The notes under the pieces: model-generated
Database searches by the model: none
The model's input: only the letters and a program-made list of their open reading frames with translations
Told to the model about the DNA's origin: nothing
Program-made: the position numbers and the translations under genes
Shown: positions 48,606 through 59,834 of the stretch, in pieces
Position numbering within the stretch: the stretch's first letter is position 1
Layout of the letters: every line of letters begins with the position of its first letter
NCBI RefSeq assembly: GCF_030253575.1
Contig: NC_080557.1
Span: 36,858,501 to 36,922,500 of the forward strand
DNA length: 64,000 nucleotides
Direction of reading: 5' to 3'
Source of the DNA: Rhododendron vialii
Taxonomy: Eukaryota > Streptophyta > Magnoliopsida > Ericales > Ericaceae

Positions 48606-48978
48606 TCTCACAGGAGAAAATTTTCACCAAAACAGGAATATACCCAGATCAAGATCAAACTTTTGAGCCAGAAATTTGGAGAAACAGGAGATACCCACTT
48701 GAGAAAATCAAGAAAGAATTGGTGGGTCTCTAAGAAAATTGGGAATTGGGAACTGTGGTCAAAGATTCATTCATGCAATTTGACGAAAAGGGTGTTTTGA
48801 CGGTGAATCAAACGTGAAGGAGGGAAGGTCTTTTGGGGCAAGAAATGGGTGAAGTCAGAGAATTGGGTAAGTTGAGTAGGGTTGGGGTTTGGTGTCAAAT
48901 CACGAACCAGAAAATTTCCTGAGGTCCAAAATTCTCCAACCAAATTGAAGGGGGATTCCAATTTGGAGGCTTTTTTGC

Positions 48979-48984
48979 CACGTG
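48979..48984. promoter_or_regulatory. G-box CACGTG upstream of RbcX
   Basis: The palindrome CACGTG, in context GCCACGTGCG, lies about 375 bases upstream of the RbcX ATG. G-boxes bind bZIP and bHLH factors in light-regulated plant genes, which would suit a photosynthesis gene. Function here is inferred. Confidence 0.4.
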
Positions 48985-49075
48985 CGAGAATCTTGACGAA
49001 GGTTCATTAACGTGTGAAATTTTCCAACGTCTTCTCGAAACACTTTGAAGTTTTTATTTTCCCTTTTTGTTGGAA

Positions 49076-49262
49076 TTGATTTTTATACTTCATTTTTAAT
49101 CATTCGTACTATTTTTTTTGTCTTTATTCATATAAATTTACAATATTATCCTTCAATATGTGAAGAAGCGTATTGAAAAAAAGAAAAATAATAAATTCAA
49201 ATGAATAAAGACAAAAAAAAAATGTGAATGACTAAAAAGGGAATGTATAAATCATTTTACTT
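49076..49262. mobile_element. Small foldback MITE upstream of RbcX
   Basis: The left arm (TTTTATACTTCATTTTTAAT, then TTTTTTTGTCTTTATTCAT) pairs with the right arm (ATGAATAAAGACAAAAAAAA, then GACTAAAAAGGGAATG and TATAAATC). The arms are about 75 bases. Non-coding, near the RbcX promoter. Confidence 0.65.
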
Positions 49263-49394
49263 TTCTTTTCACAGCTATAGTTAATTAGAATGTTTTTTTT
49301 TTAAGATTAAGATGGTTACCATGCTAGGGCTTACTAACAGTCAAGCCGATGTGTTTTTTTTTCATTCCTCTCAAATATTGTATGCATCAGCAAG

Positions 49395-49600
49395 AGTTAG
49401 CGGAAAGTTAATAGATTAGTCCACAGTGGATATTTTAAGGTATCCATAATTTTAAATCCCAAATGCTCACAATGAAGGTCAAACCCTGGTCTAACTCCCA
49501 CAGGGGGAGGATCAGAAAATAGCAAATGTGCTAGAGCCTATTGATGAAGCGGATGTTATTCACAACTTAAACTTAGGATTCTCCCATGGTACTAAGGCTG
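49395..49600 (-). mobile_element. Possible degenerate tRNA-derived SINE
   Basis: On the minus strand, CTCTAGCACATTTGCTATTT and ACCAGGGTTTGACCTTC weakly resemble A- and B-box regions, and the 3' part resembles the SINEs at 33165-33300 and 61545-61732. No target duplication was found. Confidence 0.3.
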
Positions 49601-49660
49601 GTTCACTTGAAGTCCCAGAACCACCCTGTTTGACCGTGCCTTAGTATGATATATTTGCCC

Positions 49661-50019
49661 GTTCGGACAAATAAGTCACAGTGGCTTATTTTTTGTCTTT
49701 ATTCAAATTTTTTTCGTATCACTTAGCTTATTGTTATTTTTTTGGGGATTATTGCATCCCACGACAAGAGGAATCTAAAAAGTTAAAAATTTTGACCGAA
49801 ATCCAATTTTTTTTTGAATAAAGACGAAAAAATTGGCTTATTGATTTACTTTCGTCTTTATTAAAAAAAAATTGGATTTCGGTCAAAATTTTTTACTTTT
49901 TAGATTCCTCTTGTCGTGAGGATGCAATAATCTCAAAAAAAAATGACAATAAGCCAAGTGATACGAAAAAAATTTGAATAAGGACAAAAAATAAGCCATT
50001 TTGACTTATTTGTCCGAAC
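49661..50019. mobile_element. Foldback element with ~170-bp arms (CTCGACAAGAG family)
   Basis: The left end GTTCGGACAAATAAGTCA matches the reverse complement of TGACTTATTTGTCCGAAC at the right. The arms pair through TTTTTTGTCTTTATTCAAAT, ACGACAAGAGGAATCTAAAA and GACCGAAATCCAA, with almost no loop. No gene content. Confidence 0.8.
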
Positions 50020-50303
50020 TTATTATTCCTAACTCTCTATCTATTTCTCTTCACTTATTTTTTAAAAACTTTGAAACATTTATCAAACAACTCTTAAGCC
50101 TCCTTTCATGAGCACTGTAGAGCTGTCCAAATAAGAAGTTTGAACATAGAGTTTTGGGAAGGGAAAGACGGCTGCCGATAAAAAAAAGTGAACGAAGGTG
50201 AGGACACAAATATACGCACTTCCATTTTGCGGTTGGCCGGTCCAGTTTGGTCTCTTCCGGGATTTCTCAGGCTCACGTTGTATTGTCGGAACATAGGCCA
50301 TGC

Positions 50304-50833
50304 CTCAAATTATGTTGATCAGATATCGTTTGTGTTGTGCGATATGCGAAAGATATAACAATTCGAACTAGCACAATCAATCTATAAACGTGAACAATAA
50401 AGAAGAAAGAACGAAACGCAAGCAAGAAATAATCACACAGGAACACATGCAAAAGATTTACATGTGGTTCGATACATAGACTGACACACGGTCTATGTAT
50501 CTACTGTATGGGGGGAAGTGACGAATGAATCCACTATAATCAACAAGGATTACAAGCTCAAATCTCCTCTAGCTCCATGTGTTTCCCATTTTTTTTTTTT
50601 TTGGGTGTCTCTCACCAAAAAAACAAAACAAGCAAATCCTAAAATTGGACAAAACGAGTTTATATAGAGCTAGCTAGCTGTCTACCGTCACGATCGTCGA
50701 GCTCGTCCGGAAGGGAATTCCAGTACCCTAGAAAACTACCTCGCGGCATCGACCTTCTGGACGGCTCTAAGTCTTGTCCGGACGGAATATAAAGAAACAT
50801 CCCTCTTCACATATTGAAGCCACGCACGCACAG
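50304..50833 (-). mobile_element. Probable solo LTR, copia-like
   Basis: Read on the minus strand this has a TATA-like CTATATAAACTCG, then TTTGAGCTTGTAATCCTTG and CCATACAGTAGATACATAG, which resemble transcribed LTR regions of plant copia elements. TG...CA ends can be drawn, but no primer-binding site, internal domain or clear 5-bp duplication is visible. Boundaries are approximate. Confidence 0.4.
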
Positions 50834-52940
50834 CAGTCTGGTATGCTTTTAGAACACAATTGTGTTAATAAAAAAGAGATTTACATTATAAATGTATTCC
50901 AAAAATATATTAAATCATAATCGATACATAAAAAAGCCTTCAGTACTTCGGAGAAACCAAGTCTTGATCGAACTTATATTTTGCTCGATTGATACACGAA
51001 TTTTGGTTGATGAATGCTTCGTCGCAACCTAACCTCTTAGAAAGGTTTACACTCCAAGCGTAGAGCTAGGTCGTTGAAAGCATAATAACCGGTAAGACCG
51101 GAATCATTCCCACAGAGAAATCTTCTATAGCTAATTCGGATTGTAGATGTAAGGGTTTGTAGGGTTTAGACGGCCAACTTTTGATTTTGCTTTGTAAGGT
51201 GAGAAATACCCTTATGTTAAAGACTAGAAAATGAGTTTGAACTAAGAATTAAAGACGGCAAGGTAATAGAGTTACTAACGCCCGTATCTTAAGTCATCTA
51301 ACAATTCTCAACGAAAACTCGGTTGAATCGTATGGCATAGGCTATCAACCGGAAGATTTAGCTATGAAACCATTAAAGACTAAAAGTGTAGCTTGGAAAA
51401 TGATTGAGCTCTTTCATTCTCTTGGCAAACACGAACCGAGATATCGCTCCGAAAGCATGTGAGCAAGCACATGATCACCGGAGATTAACATCAGCAAGTT
51501 TTGTTACATAAAGGCGAACCCTTCTCATTTTACAAGCCAAACTTCAAGTCTCGAGTTGAGAAAGACAAGATTAACCTAAGTCACGAAATATTATTCACCC
51601 CATGGCCGAGTCTAATCGACTACTCACACATAATCAAAGAACTAAGCATAGCAAGAAATTTTAGCCATAAGATTTAACAGATAAACTTGAAAATAAACTT
51701 GATATTGTAACGGATCTCAACAATACAACCAACTTTAGTACTTGAGAATTAATCAAACTAGCAACACTTACTTGAATTCTTGCAAGATTACACTTAAAAA
51801 GCTTCAAGGGCAACAATGGAGTTCTTTGAAATAAAAAGACTTAAAGCTAAAAGATTACACAATGGCCAAATATGGCATAAAAGGCTATTTATAAGCCTTA
51901 CAAATAAGCCCCTTACAAATAAGCCCTACAATGGACCAATAAGCCCTCAAAATATCCCAAAAACATACTAGAAGTAGAAACTTTTCATTAATGGAAGGTT
52001 AAAAAATTCAGCATAAAAGTGCTGGTCGAAGAACATTGGTACCGGTACCTAAATTTTGAGGTATTGATACCAATCAACTTGTCTTCCATATCAGCAAAAT
52101 GATACCGATACCATGTTTTTGAGGTATTGGTACCAATGTGTGAAAACTGCAGAACAGGTTCAGCTTGGCACTTCAGGCCTTGTGGTGTCCCGACGGCTCT
52201 CCGATACTTCAATACTTGATCAACGGGACTTTGACGGAAGTATGCCATGTGGCCTTGGTCTCCTGGATACCCTCGAGGGCCATCCTCGATGCATTTGCAT
52301 TGCTTGCTAAGTTTTGGCACGCCCCTCGCCAATCTTGACCACCGAACGTCTACCGAAGCTTCTTGCAACACCGTTAGGCTCCGGTGGCAATGAAACATGT
52401 GCTGCCGGGCACTTGAACTCTTGGTTACATCCCGGAACGTCTCTTGGCGTTCAAAACCGCCTTATTAGCACGTTTTACCTGAAACACAGACAAAAATACT
52501 TTACGTGCATTATGGGATAAAAACGACTATTTAAATGCATAAAAATTACAAATTAGAGGATTTAAGCCCCAAGATTATACAATCTTGGGTGCTAATCAAT
52601 GAAGGAAAATGTAGGAAGTATCCGTTAGAATTCATGCATGTAACTCAAATAACGGGTGACAACAACAATAGCCTGTTGCGATTTTGAGCCATGCGTGAAG
52701 CACTTTCTTTAGAGAAGAACTAATGTCTCCTCTTACACTGGGTTAAATGACGCTCCCTCTCAAGGTACAACGATCTTCCCAAAACCTGTGCGCGATTTGG
52801 AGCTTTCACATGAATCAAGAACCGCTCTTATGCTAAAAGGACTAAATTAAATAGTTTATCTCAACTCAAAATTTTCATCAACTATGTATACATTTTTTTT
52901 TATTCGTGGTTAAATATTTTTTTAATGATCCACTTTGTGA
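50834..52940. other. Unassigned repeat-like DNA, no gene
   Basis: This 2-kb block is slightly less A/T-rich than its surroundings and reads like the non-coding part of a retroelement: GTAAGACCGGAATCATTCCC near 51090, repeats of AATAAGCCCYTAC around 51900, and GGTATTGRTACCAAT twice near 52060-52130. The longest frames have no recognisable motif. I cannot name the family. Confidence 0.4.
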
Positions 52941-53152
52941 GTCACTTTGGCTAGGTGGCTAAGACCTGCAACTCAAGAGTTCAATCCCATAATGTTATAA
53001 GTGCTATCAATTTTTTTGGGGCCAGTTCATATGGGGGTTTGGCCTGATTTTAATTGCCTCCCCTCCCCAACCCTTAGCAGATAATGAGGTTGGTCTTCCA
53101 AAAATAGACGAAGTGTGCGTAAGCTGGTCTGAACACATAAGTAATAAAAAAA
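52941..53152 (+). mobile_element. Probable tRNA-derived SINE
   Basis: An A-box-like TTGGCTAGGTGGCTAAG is followed by a B-box-like AGAGTTCAATCCC. The body ends in an A-rich TAATAAAAAAA near 53150. No convincing target duplication was found, so the ends are approximate. Confidence 0.5.
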
Positions 53153-53399
53153 CCTCTCTACTTTATGTGCTATTGGTACACACCAACGTATATAGTAGGG
53201 AGAATGAGAATTGCATTTAAGTCCCATTTTATTTTGACTAAATGCATGTGATGGATGAAGTAGAAGTTACAAAATTTTGTACCGGCCTCATCATCTCATT
53301 ACTCCAAATCAATAATCATAAAAAAAGTACAAAAGCACATAAATGAGTTCATAAACATATTTCAAGTCATCAAAATATACAACAGAAAAGCGAGGATCC

Positions 53400-53800
53400 C
53401 TTCTTTTTTTTTATCGGCAAAAGTAACATTTCATTAAGGAGAGGAGGAAAAAAAACACAACCAAGGTTGGAAAATACATCCAAAGGACAAAGCCCTAAAT
53501 ACCAAATGACCTGAAAGCTCAGATACAACAAATAAAGCTCAATCCTATGCCTCCTTCTTCCCCCCCCCCCAAAAAAAAAAAAAAATTGGGCTTATACAAC
53601 CAACTGGGATTAATTGAGTTAGCCATAACATTGTAACTCCATACTTCAAAAAATAGAAAGTCCGGAGGCCAATCTTTGTCGAGAACAAACACTGATTATT
53701 CATTTCTCCGAATGAATGCTTTTGTCTACATAACAACATCGTTTTGACGCCCTTCGGAACCGAAGTGCACGGCCGCACTACATCGTCTCCAAGTCCTCAA
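53400..53800 (-). mobile_element. Probable LINE 3'-end fragment
   Basis: Read on the minus strand, the sequence ends TCCTTAATGAAATGTTACTT followed by TTGCCGATAAAAAAAA, the usual form of a plant LINE 3' end with its A tail. No coding domain remains. The 5' boundary is a guess. Confidence 0.4.
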
Positions 53801-55185
53801 ATAAATCAAGCAGAGAGGCTTGTGCAGACAGCACCTAAACCCTTTCTTTGACTTTTGCTCGGCACTGCCCATTCAAAGACATAGTAGTAGCTAGCTGAGA
53901 ATAACTTCTTCTTTTTTTACAGAGGCCCAATTTCGTGCGTCGTTCAAAAGTATTTTGAACGATTCGAACTAAAAATAAACTATATATTATCGGTAAAAGA
54001 TATTTATTACCAATAATAATTTTAAAAAAAATTTCAATCATTAATTATCGAAATAGATGACTGAGATTGCACGATTCCGTAAATAAGTTATTAACGTAGC
54101 TAGCTAGCCTAATTGTGTGTGGATGCTCCAAGCAGTTAACTGAATTCAGGGAGATGCACGTGTGGGTTAAAGTTATACAGTACCTTGGAGTCTGGGGACC
54201 ATACATAGAAGATCACGCCGAAGCCCTGGTTTGTGGGGGTATCCTAAGATATAAGGTTTGAAAAACGTCAACGATATCGAGGCAGGCAGGCTCATCGGAC
54301 ATTTTTAATGAAATCACTACCCACGGCCGGATCAATTCATAATGCAAATTATGGAATGGGGGCCTAGCTCGATCAATTAGGGCGCGCGGGGCAACAAACC
54401 TTTACTGCCCTTAATCTATTAAAACTGTCCCTCGGGTAGCGGGAGGAGCTGTCCCTTAAGAAGATAAGATAATAATCCCTAGAAGCATATACCATAAGAT
54501 TTTCATTTCCCTGATTAATTTTGTGAAGAAAAAAAAAATTTTGAATGTGAAATTTAGTAATTTAAGGGTGGGGATGATGCCACAATGCGTTTGTCGGGAT
54601 CCGGTATCTATGCAACCTGTAGGCTGCAGCTTCTCTCTCGGATTCCTATTTGATCATTTATTAGCCCTCATGTAATGCAAAAGTTTCGTTGTTACTGTAA
54701 TTTCTTTCTTGCGTGGGATTATTTTTCGAGTTGTTCTGCTTTGAGCTTGATGTAGTTATTACGGATTCACATGTATAGATTACAATAGCGAACCAAATGT
54801 ACCTCCATCTATTCAAACATGTAACTTCTTCTTGTTTGTTTTGGGATCTCAAAATCCTGAGCATGGTCTTGCCTCAAAACACAAACTGAACTGGGCAATA
54901 TGCATATATATCCATTTAGCATACCCAAAAAAGAGAGTAATTATTCAATGCCTTTGGGTACCATGTGACGGTGCCCTAAACTTTTGTCTCCACACACTTT
55001 GTGGTGGGGATCACACAAAAATGTGATGAAGAAATAGTTTGGGGCACCACGTGATTGTACTCCAAACGCATTGAATAATTTTTCAAAAAAAAAGGTTGTA
55101 GTCAGAGGTGCGTATCATTTAGTGCTTCCAAAGATATTTGGTCTTGGAGGTACGTATTTGGACACTCCGATAACACATACGCAAA
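53801..55185. other. Intergenic, no gene
   Basis: No exon, RNA gene or clear element is seen. Short ORFs here have no recognisable motif. The CACCACGTGATTG near 55047 contains another CACGTG but is far from any identified start. Confidence 0.4.
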
Positions 55186-55634
55186 GATGTCATCAGAGAA
55201 GTGCTAGCCGTACCGATCCATTCCATACCGAAACCGTACCGACGGCCACTTCGGGCCGTTTCCGGCCACCGGATGGCCGATCTGAGCCGTCCAAAAATAT
55301 GGCCGATCTGAGCCGTCCAAAAATTCTAAAAAAAAAAACCGAGGGGCTTTAGCGGGAATAAACAGCACCTGATTTGTGTAGGGTGGTTAGATCGAGTACC
55401 CTATTTTTCGCGTATACATATATACACGAGTATACACGAAAAATAGGGTACTCGATCTAACCACCCTACACACATCGGATGCCATTTATTCTCGCGAAAG
55501 GCCCCTCGGTTTTTTTTTTTAGAATTTTTGAACAGCTCGGATCGGCCGTCCGGTGGCCGGAGACAGCCCAGAGTAGCCGTCGGTACGGTTTCGGTATGAA
55601 ATGGGTCGGTACGGCTAGGATTTCTGATGTCATC
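55186..55634. mobile_element. Large foldback element, ~220-bp arms
   Basis: The left end GATGTCATCAGA...CTAGCCGTACC and the right end GGTACGGCTAGG...TCTGATGTCATC are inverted. Pairing continues through CCGAAACCGTACCGACGG, GGCCACCGGATGGCCGATC, AAACCGAGGGGC and, around the centre, GTAGGGTGGTTAGATCGAGT with its exact reverse complement. The left arm has an extra tandem copy of about 24 bases (ATGGCCGATCTGAGCCGTCC). A GC-rich stem of this size is unusual in A/T-rich surroundings. Confidence 0.85.
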
Positions 55635-56029
55635 ATAACATCCAAAACTCCCAATTTTATTTTATTTTTTAGCTAAATTTATGAAAATTAAAAATAAAAT
55701 TCAGCAAGAGATTTTTTGTTTAACAATTATATTAGTAGTAATTACGTGGTTAGTGCATGTGGTCCCTTGTTTCCGTATTGACTATAGCCGTTTAGGATAA
55801 TCATGAAAAGGATTTGGACTTTAATCAATTAATTAGTCCAATTTCAACACTCACACAAATATATACTTATAGTTGTCAAAATTTGAATTCTCTCTTACAA
55901 GTGTTTAATGATGTGTTGCATAAATTTAATGTTGTTAATTAACAGTGACACGGGCAGCGGGCAAACTGCCCAAATCATCCCCTCTTCAATATAATCCCCA
56001 AAATAATCACATAAAGCTCCCAACTCCTC

Positions 56030-56060
<31 letters not shown>

Positions 56061-56616
56061 GGTTTCGATTAGGTCCTTTTGTCGGCCCAATAGTAAAGTG
56101 TTTTCTTCCTTGTCTTAGAGTCTTTGATTCTGTCAAAGGGGTTTCTTCAAGTAGTTGTGGTTGTGCTGCTTTAATTTGTTGGCCGGGGGTTTGGTGTGTT
56201 CACTCTCATTTTCAGTCTTCAATTTTTTTTTTTTTGAAGTTTGAAAACTTTGATCTCGTTCTTCTTGATAAATCTAGTGTTGGGCTTTCAGGATTTTCAG
56301 CGGCGGAGTCTCTCTCTAGGGTTTGTTTTCTTAGAAGTTCTTTTGCTTTTAAATTACGGTTCTTCGCAAGCAATTTCTGTTCTCGCCGATCGAGCTCATC
56401 TGAAAACGCCGGTCTGTTTTTTGCAGACTTGAAAAGTTTTGCATCCAAGCTGAGGTTGCTGTCTCTTGGCTTTTATCACTTTCCAGTCAAATTTATATGG
56501 TGTACGTAGCTTTAAAGAAAAGTAGTCTAGGTATATTTCTTCTTGTTTAGGAATCCTTTTGGTTTAATTCAGTAAAGCTCTTTCACCAGTACTAGAGATT
56601 AGACCAGTTTCCAAGC
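55635..56616 (+). promoter_or_regulatory. Promoter and 5' leader of the SMR-like gene with CT tract
   Basis: A CT microsatellite (56035-56060) marks the probable leader. The following sequence is pyrimidine-rich, and a short ORF at 56234-56509 lies before the ATG at 56617. A leader intron is possible, but I could not pin its borders. Confidence 0.45.
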
Positions 56617-57159
56617 ATGGCTCCATCAGGCAAAAGAATTAAAGCAAGAAGAAGAAGCAGCACAACAAAACCCAGAAGAAGAAGAACCCATTACAAGAAG
56701 CTCTCCAAGATTCAAGAAACTCCCCTTGATATGGCAGCAGCCACCAGTGCTACTTCCTCCTCCATCATCACCTATTCAAAGACTATCAAGAGAAAAACTA
56801 CTACTTTAATTCCCAATGATTCCAATAGCTGCAGCCAAACACCGGAAAAGAAGTCGGTTTACGATTCCAATAGCTGCAACCAGACACAGCTGGAAAACGT
56901 TTCGGTTGTTTCTCCCGATAGGAACGGAGCGTGCTCCATTAATGGTGCTCATGAAGTCATTTCCAGTACTACTACTGGGTGCTCAACTCCCAAAGGCCAG
57001 CGGTTCCGAATACCGGAGATTTTAACGTGTCCCCGGGCACCCATGAAGCGAAGAGCTTTGCAGAATTGCTCAGTGAGAAGAGGCCCAATAGCTTTCTTTG
57101 CTCCTCCAGATATAGAGCTCTTCTTTCTCTTTGCACTCGGCCATGTCCCAGCAGCCTGA
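56617..57159 (+). CDS. SIAMESE-RELATED (SMR)-like cyclin-dependent kinase inhibitor
   Basis: A single exon of 180 residues. The N-terminus is strongly basic (KRIKARRRSS, then KPRRRRTHYKK), suggesting nuclear localisation. The SMR hallmark lies at 121-146: GCSTPKGQRFRIPEILTCP followed by RAPMKRR, and a C-terminal FAPPDIELFFLFAL (161-174) resembles the second conserved block of this family. SMR proteins bind CDK-cyclin complexes and promote exit from mitosis and endoreduplication (family knowledge). The protein is longer than most SMRs (usually about 70-130 residues). Residues 67-75 and 82-90 are a duplicated DSNSCxQT unit, also visible in the DNA. The middle is Ser/Thr/Asn-rich and likely disordered. 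The orthologue class within the SMR family is not assigned. Confidence 0.85.
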   Translation: MAPSGKRIKARRRSSTTKPRRRRTHYKKLSKIQETPLDMAAATSATSSSIITYSKTIKRKTTTLIPNDSNSCSQTPEKKSVYDSNSCNQTQLENVSVVSPDRNGACSINGAHEVISSTTTGCSTPKGQRFRIPEILTCPRAPMKRRALQNCSVRRGPIAFFAPPDIELFFLFALGHVPAA

Positions 57160-58370
57160 CTTGTTTTTGCCCTGTCTTCATTTTTTTTTTAAAGTAAGAT
57201 GATATATCATGCCGTTAGCTTTTTAGTTTGAGTTCTTCATGAGTTTGATTGAGTCTGAGAACTTGTGAGTTCTATCTTAGGGTACTGTAGGGTATACTAA
57301 TGAGATAATTTTAGGTTGTGGGTTTGCTCAAGTTTTTTTTTTTTTAAAATTTTTTATTTGGTCAGCTCATATTGTTTTAGTTTGTAGCTGATTTGCTGGG
57401 TGTTACTTAGATTTTTTTTTGGTGGGTTTCTTTTTTTTTTTTTTTTTTTTTTGTGGGGTTTGATTAATTGAGGTTGAAGTTGCCAGTGTTTGTATTTTAA
57501 GTCAACCTGAGAAAGTAAAATAATAGACTTAATTACTTTTGTATTTCAGATACTAGCAGTGTTTCTTAATATTAGCTTTTCCTGATCGATCTGCTTCTAT
57601 TCTTCTCTTTTTTCACATGTGACAGTGATTGATATTTGATAGTTGATTAAATAATGCACCACCATATCTTGAACCAGGGACCATCCAAGCTGTTTATAAT
57701 CAGAAAAATGAATCGCTTTTGGTGTGGGGGTACCCCAAAATCCCACTGATAAATGTATGAATGATTGAGCAAGTAATTAAATTGAGTATCTAGTACTGAT
57801 TGCAACTCTAAGACTCATGAGGTCCCCTTCTATTTCATTTTCTGAACCCTGGTCAGAGGAGCCTAGAGTTTAAACTGCTGACCGATCAATCCTATGGTTC
57901 AGTCATTTGGTAGCTCGTGCGGATTTACTTATACATTAAACCAATTCTTGATTCCTCGTCGACGTAGGACCTAATTAGTCACATGATAATTAATCCTTTG
58001 AAATGTTCCGGACTCCTACTCTCAATCATCACACTATGCATGCTTGACGCTCTCAATTCTTTCTCTCGCAAATTTTAGTTGATTGACATGTGTATATATG
58101 TTTCAAAGACGCTTTCGTGCTTTGCGCTTCCGAATTATGTGACTTATCGTAGGACCTTCACCGGCTTGCTATTGTGTACTATTGTGTTGTCACTGCTAGA
58201 CTAGAAAAAGGCTTCCACGAGAGTTTCCCAAATGGGTAGCCATTTGCAGTTTGTTGAAGTGAAAGTGACTTAGCCATAGAAGACAGCTTTTGTTCAAGTG
58301 GGAAGCTGGTACTATATATAATTTCCATTCAGAAAAGCCATAAAATAAAATGAGGGGTACGTTTTTAACC

Positions 58371-58411
<41 letters not shown>

Positions 58412-59351
58412 TTTTAGCTATGGAGGTGGGATATGAAATGATCATGTAATGGAGGGGGGTCGGATTTTAATTGCCTGGTGGTGTCTGTCTTATCTGTCTG
58501 TGTGTCTCAAGTTGAGCCAGCAAAATAAGAGAATCCAATGTGAAGTCTCGTGCGGGTTGTGATCAGAGAGAATCTCTAGGAAATTTCCATCATTTCTTTT
58601 CTCATTACTTTAGTACTTTGACTAATAATGTTGGGGAAACATATATATATCTATGGAGTACATATATTATACCGACAACATTAGATTTTTTTCTCTCTCT
58701 GAATTTTTTAGAAATTCACGTTACACTTTGTGGAATGGCCATTCGTTGCGAGGAGGGTGAGTCGGTGCCGACTCGTAAGTTTTAGAAGCCGAAAGCGAAC
58801 CCTTTAAATGATGTCTTTCTATATTTTCCACACAAAAATTAGTCTACAAAGAGTTTCATAAAAAAAAAAGTCATTACAAAAGATTTATCATTACAAAATA
58901 TAAGCATATAACTATTCCCAAAAAAAATGCAACCATAACAATATTTCAAAATCAATCATTTGAATATTAGTCTTTTCAATTTTTTGTTGCAAATGTACTA
59001 ATTAATACTCCATGGTCAAGCTTCTTCTCCCACTCCTTCTCAATGAAGAGAATATAACCAATCCATTTAATCTTTTTTGAGATATAGTTAACCGAAGATA
59101 ATTTTTGATCAATTTTAATTTTGAAAAGTTTCTTTCCCCCAAGTCGTCTGTCGTCAACCTTGAACATAATGCCATAATGGGATGTAATTCTAATTCCACC
59201 GTTTCTATCTAATTGAGGCCTATTTTGTTGTCCCTAAATTCCAATTGGGCATACTTTATGTAAAGGAGGTTTAGTTAAATTTATTTAGGCCATATATATA
59301 TTGCTCATATTTGTAGGGCTTGACAATATATATATACACACACACACACCA
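57160..59351. other. SMR-like gene 3' UTR and intergenic DNA, no further gene
   Basis: Long T runs occur near 57339 and 57431-57452, the latter 22 bases. A CT microsatellite lies at 58374-58406. No exon or RNA gene is supported. Confidence 0.5.
58374..58406. repeat. CT microsatellite
   Basis: About 16 CT units in intergenic DNA downstream of the SMR-like gene. Confidence 0.95.
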
Positions 59352-59640
59352 CGGATCAAGTGAGGGATCCCTCATTTTGTTAAAATGCGGGACTTTCATT
59401 TCTCGATCAATTTTGAAAATTCGAACCGTTCAATGTGTGCAGAACGTGATTTTAAGGGTCCACGCGAGAAATCAGCAAAAAAAATGACTGGGAAGGGCTT
59501 CATCCGAGTAATTTTTTTTGAACCGTTCAATGAAAACTGCTCGGATGAAACTCTTCCCGGTCATTTTTTTTTCTGATTTCTCACGGGGACCCTTAAAATC
59601 ATGTTCTGATCACTTTGAGCGGCTTGGATCCTAAACACTA
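59352..59640. mobile_element. Foldback element related to the pair at 9668-10395
   Basis: It shares CGAACCGTTCAATGTGTGCA, GTGATTTTAAGGGT, GAGAAATCAGCAAAAAAA and the paired ACCCTTAAAATCA and GAGCGGCTTGG with the copies at 9668-10395. The terminal GGGACGG sequences are not present, so the ends differ or have decayed. Confidence 0.7.
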
Positions 59641-59834
59641 AATAAAATCCACTATTTTTTTGGTACACTTAATAATTTCAGGATAATAATATTCGGACGA
59701 GACATTTAACGATATCCAATTGAGCTGATTTTTGGTATACTTGTTCTACTCGACGAACTCTACGAAGTGAACGATTTCGATCATCGAAGCAAAATCAGAG
59801 TGGCGGCGATTTGCCGTGAATAACATGTTGTGCA

